From: Rhinopithecus roxellana | Lineage: Eukaryota > Chordata > Mammalia > Primates > Cercopithecidae | NCBI RefSeq assembly: GCF_007565055.1 | Contig: NC_044568.1 | Location: 24,687,936 to 24,751,935 of the forward strand | DNA length: 64,000 bases | Reading direction: 5' to 3' | Shown: positions 23,390-39,805 of the stretch, one piece after another | Position numbering within the stretch: position 1 is the stretch's first letter | How the letters are laid out: each line of letters starts with the position of its first letter | Program-made: the position numbers and the translations under genes | Notes under the pieces: model-generated | Told to the model about the DNA's origin: nothing | Database searches by the model: none | Seen by the model: the letters and a program-made list of their open reading frames with translations, nothing else

Positions 23390-23495
23390 CAATTTGCTTG
23401 TATGTGAAGTGGAGGTAACAATAGCTACTGCCTAGGGCTGTGATGAGGCCTGAAAATGTGACCATGCATATAGAGTACCCAAAGACTGCTCGATG
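23390..23495 (+). mobile_element. MIR fragment
   Basis: Short MIR core: gtgaagtggaggtaacaata, then gctactgcctagggctgtg and atgaggcctg. Confidence 0.5.
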
Positions 23496-23859
23496 GGTAG
23501 CAATCATGGGTGCCTCCCATCCAGAACGTCCTTGTCTTTCTACCAGGAAACGATGCTGTCCAAATCATCAACGAGTGGAATTAAATTTAATTAAATTAGA
23601 CTGGGTGGGAGATTATCAGCCACAGCTCTCGCTGTCTGGGCCCACTTCGTCTGAGTCACAGTACCCTCTCCGATGGGCCCTGGATGACTCAGCCCATCCA
23701 CTTGACTTGTCTTCATGGCCACCAGCATCTCTTGCCCTGGCCTCCTGACTGGTTCTTGATTTCGACTGGGGCCCTCCCTATCCCCGTCCCCACCCCTATC
23801 AGTCCATTCTCCTTACAACTTGTGGCTGTCTTAGAACAAAAACAAAATTTAAAAAACCC

Positions 23860-24330
23860 ACACCAAGTTGATTCTTTTACTTCCTGCTTACAACCCTCAA
23901 CAACACTCCCCACTCCTTAGGGAGAGGTATTTCCATATACCATGAAATTGGAATAGAAACCTCCTCCTCACTGTGGCCACTGCAGTCTCCAAGACCTTGC
24001 ATGTGCCCTGGCTCAGGCTGACTGCAGCTTTGTCTATCCCACGGCCTTCTCATTTGAAGCTCACACTACCTGGAAACTTACTTCCTCTGGGAAAGCCCTC
24101 TCTGGTCCCCAGAATAGAGGCCATCACTCCCATAGCATCATGGGACTCTGCTTTCTCGTTCTGTCCGGGTCTCCTTGATTGTGTAATGATCTGATAAGGG
24201 CCTGTCCCTCCAGTCAGACAGAAGAGGAGGGAATTATTATTCCTCCCACAGGGGAGGAATAATGTTTGTATTGTTTACTATTGCTTCCTTAGCACAGAGC
24301 CCAGAACACACTAAGCACTCAAGAAATGTG
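23860..24330 (+). mobile_element. L2-like element
   Basis: L2-type text (cactgcagtctccaagacct, gaaagccctctctggtcccc) ending in agcacagagcccagaacac and aagcactcaagaaatg, an L2 3' tail. Confidence 0.5.
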
Positions 24331-24336
24331 TATTGA

Positions 24337-24634
24337 GGCCGGGTACGGTGCCTCCCGCTGTAATCCCAACACTTTCGGAGGCCAAGGTGGGAGGATTGTT
24401 TGAGCCCAGGAGTTTAACACCAGCCTGGGCAACATAGCAAGATCTTTTACAAAAAATTTTTAAAATAGCGGTGCATGATGACGCATGCCTGCAGTCCAAG
24501 CTACTCAGGAGGCTGAGAAGGGGAGGATCCCTGGAGCCCAGGAGTTCGCGGCTACAGTGACCTATAAGTGACTGCACCACTGTAGCCTGGGCAACAAAGC
24601 AAGATTCTGTCTCTAAAAATAATAATCATAAAGA
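24337..24634 (+). mobile_element. AluJ element
   Basis: Sense Alu from ggccgggtacggtgcctcc. The duplication aagaaatgtgt lies on both sides. Confidence 0.85.
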
Positions 24635-26730
24635 AAGAAATGTGTGTCAAACACATGAAGAATAAAAAAGGATAGTGCTACTTATAGGAATTCTGTGCAG
24701 CCTTGTGTAAATAGCCAAATTATTTTTGTGTAAAAATGGACTTTCCCACGTCTTCAACATAGTAAATCTATTTTTTCCATGTCCCTTGTAAAGCTTTTTG
24801 CAAAATTTGCTGCATTCGAGGCACTCTCCTTCCATTAATATTCTTCCGTTAAGTGGTTTTTACGACCACTTCACGCTTTAAGAAAGAAGCGCCCTTTAGT
24901 ATTTAAAATACTCTCTCAGCTTCCTTGGTGAGATCTTTGGCAACCTTCCTACTGTTGATTGTAACCGGTGCGACTTGGAACACGATGTCACTCTTCCAGA
25001 ACTCTTCTCAGACAGACCTAGATAAAACTTACTCTGTGTCACCAGTTGGGGACAAGGTGTTTGGAAACAGTACCTTATGCAACAGAACTGCTGGAGGGCC
25101 GCCCCTCAGAGGCAAATGAAATAAAAATCATGGTGTGTGGAAAATGTGCCCGCGGAGTCCTAGGAACCAAAGATTTTTAAGCGTCTCTGCCAGTAATTCA
25201 GTTTTTATTTTATGTTTCTTGGAAAACTGAAGTATTGTATTTACCACGTGTCACCTAAGATGCAGAAAGGGGGGAAAAAAGTGATCCTGGCTGGTGAAGA
25301 TTTCCATTCCAAAGGCAGCCTGGTCCAAGCTGTTCTCTTGCAACTGACTCCCCCATCTCCCCCACCAGGCCCCTCCTGCCCCTGCGGAGGCTCCCTGGGG
25401 AGGGGTATTTCCTTTCAATATGAAATCTGTCTTTTTGCTCGCTCATTTCTGTGGGGAATGGCACATCCATGCAAAGTTGTTGGCTGCTCTTATTTTACTT
25501 CAAAAATGGGCTGGCCTCAGACACCTGAGTTTTTCCTCGAATACTTTAAAGCAAATTATGTGCCGGAACCTCTCAGACCTGCTCTCACCGGAATTTCCTT
25601 TGAGTGTTCATGTCTCAGAGCCTTATGTAACCTGACACAATTATCTGAAAAAGCTTGGGATCCAAAAGAAAGGTGTTCTGGGCTAGGAATGAAGGTCAGA
25701 GCTGGGAAAAAAGTGCTCTCCCCTGCCTGGGGACTGGGTCACACTTCACTACGACAATGCCCAATTCACATTCCAAAGAAAAAATACTAAACCTCTGGCA
25801 GGGTGACCAGTGGGTATACTCACCTCATTTCTCTGAACAAGGAATCGCTTAATGAGGGCTCCCGGGGCATTACAAAGCCTTGGACGTGGCTGGCAGTTAA
25901 AAATATTTCGATAACCACCTCCAGCTTCTGGTTTCCCAGGATGGAAGCAGGAGTGGCTCGGGCCCCTTTAGGAGAGTAACCCCTCCACTGACTGCAAAAA
26001 TTAAACAAACTGGAGAGTTGGGGTCTCATGCCAGAGGTCAGTGCTGCAAATGGGGTGTAGGTGGGGGTCTGGAATTCACATTTTTATACCAAGTGGTTTG
26101 TCTAAGTGATTTGACTCAAGCCCGGCCCAAGGCTCCCCTACCCCAGCCCACTCCCAACATGAGGGGGAAGGAAAGCGAGGACAATAACTGTAAGTACAGA
26201 CCTAAAATTGGGGGCAACCAGGAGATGACCCCACATTCTGGAAAGCCCTCAGGCCAAGAAGCTCTTTTTCTTCTTCTTTGAGAAATATCAACCCTGCTCG
26301 GTATTTGCATACCAGCAGTGAGGGACCTCCACGGAGCAGAGGCACCACTCATAGGTGGTTGACTTTTCAAGGAATTCGCTGGAGAAAATTGTAGGCAAGG
26401 CTGTGAACAAAACCCCCCTCCATCTGGTTTCAGTTTATTTAAAAAAAACAACACACACAGGCCTCCCCAACAGCAATCCGAAGACAGCCACAGCTTCCCC
26501 AGGGGGCGTATTAGCCACCAGGGGTGGGGCTGAATTATGTATATGCAAATAAATTAAAACAGTCAGCCAACAGCAACTAATTTTTGTATCTTTTGCAGTT
26601 GTTCTGCCAAGAAAAGGCCTGAATCGGGGTGATGGAAGCTGTAAGGAGACAAGCTTTGGAATGAGATTTAACAACCAAGTTGCCTTAATTCCATCGTTGG
26701 GACACTTGTTTTTAATCGAGCAGCAAATAG
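24635..26730. other. Alu-free unique block in the intergenic spacer
   Basis: About 2.1 kb without any recognised recent repeat, lying between Alu-dense sequence and the HSD11B2 upstream region. It has two octamer motifs, ATTTGCAT near 26303 and ATGCAAAT near 26543. Open frames of 60-190 codons occur, but none looks like a known protein or has splice support. Confidence 0.5.
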
Positions 26731-26739
26731 TAAAAGGTC

Positions 26740-26870
26740 AGTAGCCTTATCCTTATGTATAGGATAAGGATAATGATAGTACCTACTTCATAGTGATGAT
26801 GTGAGGATAGTAAATAAAATAAAGACCAAGCAAGCTAAGCACAAGGGCTGGCATGCCACAAACACACAGT
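26740..26870 (+). mobile_element. MIR fragment
   Basis: Has gataatgatagtacctactt, gatgatgtgaggatag and a tail like other MIRs. Confidence 0.6.
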
Positions 26871-27445
26871 CACACTGGAGGATACAAGACAGATCCTAGA
26901 AGGATTTCATCCAGAGTCAATCAAGCTCTCCCTCCACATGCTCTCAGCTGGGGCTTGCTTTCCCTCTGAGACTGGTCCAGAAAGCCCTGCAGAGCACACT
27001 CTCTCTGTTTCGCAAACTCAAGGACCCTAATCCCCAAACATCTGCCTTTAATCCTGGAGACAGTAGAAGTTCGGAGGAGGGTGCCAGACACAGGCTGAAA
27101 ACACAAGTGATGCTCCTGGCTTTCTGTGTCTTACTGGCCCCTCTCTCTGGTAACCGGAGGGGAGGTTTCCTTCAGTTCCTTAACTGAAGGGCCTGGTTTC
27201 CAGGTGCCCAGCCCAGGTGGGATAGCTCTGAAAAATGGTGGGGACAGGGGGAGTTCAGTTCATGCCTAGGGTATTCAGAGGGGAGTCGGCAACCTCCAGG
27301 GCTCCCATGCTACGGGAGCAACGTGCTGGAGCCCACAGGCTTCCACGTGTCTTGGGGCTCAGCCTTTGCATGTTCAGGGGCGCCTCGAGCTCAGTTTGTT
27401 TGAACAGACCTCTACTCTGTCCCTCATCTGGATGCAGACTACCAG

Positions 27446-27720
27446 CCTCAAGGATCACTTGAAGCCAGCAGTTCAAGACCAGCCTGGGCAACACAGTGAG
27501 ACCCCTGTCTCTACAAAAAATTTAAAAAACAATAGCCAGGTGTGGTGGTGAGCACCTGTAGTCCCAGCTACTATGGAGGCCTAAGATGGCAGGATTGCTT
27601 GAGCCCAGGACTTCAAGGCTGCAGTGAGCCGTGATTGTGCCACTGTACTCCAGCCTGGGTAACAGAGCAAGACCCCATCGCTAACTAAAAGTAATAATAA
27701 TAATAAAGTAATAATCATAA
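27446..27720 (+). mobile_element. AluJ, 5'-truncated
   Basis: Starts at aggatcacttgaagccagc, so most of the first 60 bases are gone. It ends in a (TAA)n-rich tail. Confidence 0.82.
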
Positions 27721-27889
27721 TAAAATTTAAAAGTGATAATAATTTAGTCAGCCTCCATTCTTCCCCAGATCCATTTCCTGACCACCTGGGAAATGGATCA
27801 TTTGCTCAAAACCATTCCAAGCTCTCCTTTGCCCTCAGGATGAAGTCTAAGGTGCTATGGATGACCAACACAGCCCCGTATTAACACAG

Positions 27890-28110
27890 TTCTCAAGAGC
27901 CCAGACTTTGGCTTCAGGTACACCTGAGTTTGAATCTTGGGGCTGGTCCAAGACTCCAATGCAAATGGACTTGAGCTTGAGAGCTTGAGCAATTCCCTTC
28001 GCCTCTGGAAGCCTCAGTTCCCTTGAATGTAAAATAGTGATAATGGCAACTACTATAAAGGCTATGATGAGGTATCTGCACCCAACCCAGGGCTTGGGAC
28101 ACAGCAAGAG
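27890..28110 (+). mobile_element. MIR element
   Basis: Long MIR copy: gagcccagactttggcttc, gcctcagttcccttgaatg, aaaatagtgataatggcaac and cccagggcttgggacacagc. Confidence 0.65.
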
Positions 28111-28684
28111 ATTTGGAGGCCATTGCATGGCATGAAGTTTGAGGATGTGGTGGGGCACGATGACTGCCAGCACCAGCGTTAGACATGCTGAGGCTGAGAG
28201 GCCTATGTGTGTCCAAGAGAAGTGTCCAGGGGCAGCTGGACATGTAGGCCTGTGGTCAAAAGGGAGGGCTTGGCCAGAAAGCAAGCAGGGAGGTCGCCAG
28301 CATGTGAATAGAAAGATGAGCTCATTGTGTGGGGAGGGCCAAGAGTGAGGCCTCCACAGCCACAGCTTCACCCACAAGGAAGAGAAGCTGGAGAAGGAGG
28401 CTGAGAAGGAGAGGCAGTGAGGTAGGAGGAAACCCGGCAGCCATGGCTTTGCAGGCACCCAAGGGAGACAGGGCTTGGGGCAGGAGAAAGAGATGCCAGC
28501 AGGGCCAAGGCTTTGAAGAGGCCAAATTAGCTGAAGCCAGAGATGGGTCTATGGGATTTGGGAACTAGGGGGTTAGGAGGGGAGCTGGTCCCAGGCAAAG
28601 GTCGGGAGGGGAGAATGGTGATGGTGATTATGGACAACTTTAGAGAAATGCAGCTGAAAACACGAGAAAACACAAGAGAGACGC

Positions 28685-28982
28685 TTTTTTTTTTTTTTTT
28701 TGAAACAGAGTCTTGCTCTGTCACCCAGGCTGAAGTACAGTGATGCAATCTCAGCTCACTGCAGTCTCTGCCTCCCGGATTCAAGAGATTCTCCTGCCTC
28801 AGTCTCATGAGTAGCTGGGACTACAGGCATGTGTCACCACACCTGGTTAATTTTTGGATTTTTAGTAGAGGCGGGGTTTCGCCATGTTGGCCAGGTTGGT
28901 CTTGAACTCCTGACCTTAGGTGATCCGCCTGCCTCGGCCTCCCAAAGTGCTGGGATTACAAGCGTGAGCCACCGTGCCCAGC
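28685..28982 (-). mobile_element. AluS element (antisense)
   Basis: Full-length, with matching flanks acacaagagagacgc and cacaagagagatgc. Confidence 0.88.
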
Positions 28983-31739
28983 CACAAGAGAGATGCTTGT
29001 GCAAAGGGATACGGGCTTGAGGTTTCCAATGGGTGAGGCTAGCACCAGTACACTTGCTGCTAGGGCCAGTAATCAGTTGCTATATCTGTGGTGCCCAGCA
29101 CAGGGCCTGGCACGCAGTAGGAACTCAACACAAGTTTTCTGTTTTTGAGGACAGGGAGCAATGGGGTCTAGGACCCTGGCCACTGGCAGGAAGAGGGACC
29201 CTCTGCCATTCTGCCAAGAGGAGGCGTGGTGGGAGTGAAGGCGTGAAGCAGAGTGCAGGGCAGGGGCTCCTTGGAAATCTGCAGCCTCTGAGCTGCAAAG
29301 GGAGGAGGAGGTGACAAGTCAGTGCTGAGTGCTCTGCTCCAGGAACCCAAGTACAGTCAGAGGACAGAGCGTGAGGGCTCCTGGAGTCTGCCACTTGGTA
29401 CCCCCTACTCTAGACATCTGTTCCCCTCTCCTCAATCCAGCAGTCAGTCGATTACCTGGTCTTTATCTCCTTCAGAGCCGTGCTCTCCCTACACGGCCAG
29501 CAGAGGATGCCAGTGAGCTGCTGGACTGCGAGGGAGGAGACCAGAGCCAGCCTGCCCACCCCTCTGTCCTCCAGAGCCTGGGGCGTGCTAAGGGTTTGGT
29601 TAACCAGGTTTCTGACCAAGGTGGGGTGGAGGCTAGGACAAAGGACTAAGGGAGTCTGTGGGCTGAGGGCTTAGGGGCTGAGTGGCTCAGGGGCTCTGCT
29701 CCTGGTCACCCTTCATTCCTCTGCCCTGCCAGACTCTGCTTTATCTGTTGAGGCTCCTGCCCACTGCCCCTCTCCGCTTCACTTCCCTGGAAGCCCCTGA
29801 CAGCCTAGACTCCTGGTTCTAGCAGAGGCTGGTTTTCTGCCCCTAGGCAGGCACAACTTGGCACCAGGCCTCAGACAGGGCTGGGCCAGCTTCTCCCAGC
29901 CATGACTGCCCTAACCACCTTGTACTTCTAGAACGTCTCCACCTAATGAGGGATAAGGGGTCAGTGGCTGAGGAGGCCACGGGAGTTGGAGCATAGGTTC
30001 TGAGAAGGAGGAGGTCTGGGCTAGGAAGTAGGATGAATGGGTGGGGGGAGTTTACATAAAAATATGGCAGATGGTCTAGTCCCACCAAGACCCAAATCCT
30101 GTAAGACTAATGGCTCTGCTTGAGGTGGCATGAGGTTCCAGAAGCTGAGCTGGAAACACCCCCTTCCTCATCCTAACCACGTTATACTCTTCAGCTAAAC
30201 GCAAATCCCAACATCGCCTCCCAGCAAGTCTCTCTCCCCATCGTGGCCTTTGCGGTTCCTTCCCAGGACAGTGTAGGACCCTGCTTCTGTCTCTGCCCTT
30301 ATTTTGCCTTCCTGCCCCATCCCCCTTCTCTTCAACTCCTGCTTTAGCAAGTGCTGGTTCTATCTGTGTCGCCTTGACCTTGAAGGCTCCCCAGGACCCT
30401 CATCTCAGCTTCTACTCCCTTCCCCACTCCAAGGGGAAGACTCCAATGGACTGAGGCTGGAGAAACCACAGCCAGACTCTTGGTGGGGTGGCTAAAGCTG
30501 GGGGGTCTGGCCAATCCAAGCTCTACAGCTCAAATCAGGAAGTCAGGCCAGGAGCGCTGTGTCTGTCCCTGAGCCTGGGCCATACATTCACCCCAACAGG
30601 AGTCAGCGACTTTGGAAAAGGAATGTTTTCCTGAGTTTCTAGAGACAGGATGACCCAGATTGAAGGACAGAGAGTTACCAGAAACACACCCAACACACAC
30701 AAACGTACTCACTTGCACACACAGGGTCACAGCATAGGGAGTGACACAACCAAATGGCCTGGACAAGCCACAGAGTCCCATGGACACAAGTGCTTACAAA
30801 CACAGGCACACAAGGTCGTGTACCCAAGGTCAGGCACACGCACCCTCTTCATTCAAGTCCTGCCTCCCAGGGCCAGGGCTTGCCTGTCATCCGTCCTTAG
30901 GAGGATGGATAGGTGGAGGCACAGGAGTGACTTGGGGCAAATTGGTCCTCCACCCAGAGCCTCTCCCTTTAGGTGGGTCTGGCTCCCAGCACCCCCCTGA
31001 GATTTCCCTGGCCCACCAGGGGGCTGTGTCTGGTGGCAGAGAGGGCACTGGAGGAGGCATCGCCCTGAAACCCTGGCAGAGCCTGGGCACCTAAGAGAGA
31101 ATGAGCAACAGGACTAGGAGGTGTGACAGGGAGTCCGCAGCCTCCCAGGGCCTTGGGAGGGCAGGGATGAGGCACTGAGCATGGCCTGGAGGCCCACGGG
31201 AAGCAGGGAGCCGTCTGCCGAGGGCTGCACCTACTCCTCTCATCATCAAGCCTGCAGCCAGGTACTGGCACCAACTCCCAGTGCCTGGCAGAGCCCTGGC
31301 ATGGATGCTAGGCACAGGGTGCCAGACACGGGGGTGGGCAGGGTGGGGGGCCACTGGGCCACACACAAGCATGGAGACCTTCACACAGGCAGGCAGAAAA
31401 ATCCACCCACACTCATACCACTTATTTTACCCCCCGGGGTTCAGGGGAGCAAGGCAGGGAACACCCTGTCCTAGAGGCTGCCTTCTTCACTGACGCCCCT
31501 CTGGTCTGACTGTTGGGGTTGGCGGGGGTGGGCCATAGGTAATGGGAGACCTAGGTGCTTCCTCTGACACCCCACCCCCCACTGACCCCCACACACATAC
31601 ATTTGTGAGGCAGGAAGTGGGGTCGTGCGACCCCAGGGCTAAGCCCTGGAAGGAAAGGGAAAGATGGGGCAGAGACTCCAAGAACCTGGAGCTGTCGTCC
31701 TGCTTCCCCGCTAGCCCCTGTCCCAGGCGGGTTTTGTGG

Positions 31740-38120
<6,381 letters not shown>

Positions 38121-38670
38121 GCCCTGTGCACCTATGGCCCAGCCACTGCAGCACAGAAGGCTCTGTGAGCCCTTGGTTCCTCCCTGAAAACTCCCAGCAT
38201 TACCATCCCCCAAGTCTGTCCTGGACCCTGGCCTAAAGGATCCCACCCCCACTTCATGCCCACTGCTGATGCCCAATCCAGGCCCGGTGAGGCCAAGGTT
38301 TCCCAGTGAGCCTCTGCGCCTCTCCATTGCTTCATGAGCCCAAACAGACCCTCCTGGCACAACACTCTATCTTGCAGCTTGGAGAACTCTGCTGGATGGG
38401 GAGTCTCGTGAAAGACCTCACTGCATTCTTTCACAGGACTCTGCAGATAGTGCCTCTGCAAACTAAGGAGTGACTGGGTGGGTTGGGGTCCCCCTCAGGA
38501 TTGTTTCTCAGCACTAGTGCCTCAGTGCTGCAATTGAGGGTTAAATCCCAAGTGTCTCTTGACTGGCTCAAGAATTAGGGCCCCAACTACACCCCGCCAA
38601 GCCACAGGGAAGGTTGTACTGTACTTCCCAATTGCCACATGTTAAATAAAGACAAATTTTTATTTCTTCT
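38121..38670 (+). promoter_or_regulatory. HSD11B2: HSD11B2 3'UTR with poly(A) signal
   Basis: About 550 bases from the stop codon to a canonical AATAAA at 38645-38650. Cleavage is expected near 38665-38670. Confidence 0.85.
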
Positions 38671-38829
38671 AAAATACGGCAGGTGCTGTTTAGAGGGGGT
38701 GACTGGCTGGCTGGCTGAGTGACATGATGTGGCCGTGTGACAGGGTGGCAACTCCTGGGGCTCAGTGTGGAGGCTGGGGACTCCCCTGGTACTCTGTGAT
38801 TCACACCTCCCCCTCCTCCACTGACCTGA

Positions 38830-38890
38830 GGCAAATCATTTAAGACCATGGGTTTCCTCATAGTGAAATGGGGGTAATGACCCTGATCCC
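38830..38890 (+). mobile_element. MIR fragment between the convergent genes
   Basis: Short MIR-like phrase: gggtttcctcatagtgaaat then gggggtaatgaccctg. Confidence 0.45.
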
Positions 38891-39139
38891 AATTGCTTGA
38901 AGCAACTGGGAAGGCCAGGGGGCCTCCATGCCAACACCTAGCTTCCCAGGCCTGTATGCATCTGAGCCTCCAGCAGAAGAAGGAGCTATCTTCCTGGGAC
39001 TCCCTAACCCTGAAGAATCTGGGCTGCTGACTGAGGGAGGGAGGTAGAGGCTTAGGCAGGGTTGCTTAGCAAGGTGGGGTCACAAGGGAAGTTAAGGGTC
39101 ATGGAGAGGTACTAGGGCCTAAAGGAGACAGCAGACAGC

Positions 39140-39564
39140 TGGGCTTAGAGAGGGCAGTTTTATTGTCTCAGAGGGGCAGGGCTGAGGGAGGGAGCTGACA
39201 AGCAACATCCCCCCAGGCCCCAAGGACACACACACTCTATCCTTCCCATGGGCCACGGCTCTGGGAGTGACTCACAGAAGGGAGAGGAGGCTCGAACTGC
39301 CCCCAGGCCCCAGGGTTCTCAGGTTAGGGAGTTAGGGAGGAACATGAAAGTGACCACATGCTTCTTAGACACATCAGCGGCTGTAAACACAGGGCTGAGG
39401 GGGCCTCCTTGCTCTGGAGGGGGTCTTGGTCCATCCTTGGTGGGGGGTGCCCAGCCCCTTTTCAGGCCTAAGAACAGTCTCTAAGAGGGTCAGGAGAACT
39501 GGGCAGCTGCTAGGACAGTGTACTACATCCCGGGCAGGCAGGTGAGCCACAGGCTTGTCACAGA

Positions 39565-39617
<53 letters not shown>

Positions 39618-39643
39618 GCAATTGAGAGCCTCGGGCCAGGACG
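39140..39643 (-). promoter_or_regulatory. ATP6V0D1: ATP6V0D1 3'UTR with poly(A) signal
   Basis: Reading on the minus strand, AATAAA is at 39163-39158, about 480 bases after the stop codon. The UTR contains a long UG repeat starting about 30 bases after the stop. Confidence 0.82.
39566..39613 (-). repeat. (CA)24 dinucleotide repeat, UG on the ATP6V0D1 mRNA
   Basis: 48 bases of perfect CA on the plus strand. The ATP6V0D1 transcript reads it as (UG)24 within the proximal 3'UTR. Confidence 0.95.
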
Positions 39644-39805
39644 CTAGAAGATAGGGATGTAGTTGTCGATTTTGGCGCGGTGGCGCTGGGCGATACATTC
39701 AGCGATCCACACGATGTTGCGACACTCCTGCTCCTTGAGCTTCACAAAGGCATAGAAGACACCAAAGTGGAACTGGTTCAGGAAGGCCAACTTGTTCAGC
39801 TTTAC
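39644..39805 (-). CDS. ATP6V0D1: ATP6V0D1 exon 8 (last coding exon)
   Basis: 53 codons plus TAG, from VKLNKLAFLNQFHFGVFYAF to AKIDNYIPIF. The acceptor is gtgtccacag. Confidence 0.97.
   Translation of the reverse strand, partial: VKLNKLAFLNQFHFGVFYAFVKLKEQECRNIVWIAECIAQRHRAKIDNYIPIF

Noticed and set aside
24925..25119. 64-codon frame with a hydrophobic start (MVRSLATFLLLIVTGATW)
   Set aside because: Looks signal-peptide-like but is short and isolated, with no splice partners or family I recognise; not enough to call a gene.
27847..28458. 203-codon minus-strand open frame in the intergenic spacer
   Set aside because: Much of it overlaps a MIR element, there is no similarity I recognise, and no flanking splice or promoter signals are evident.
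39566..39613. Open frame of repeated CV residues on the minus strand
   Set aside because: It is the translation of the CA repeat in the 3'UTR, not coding sequence.
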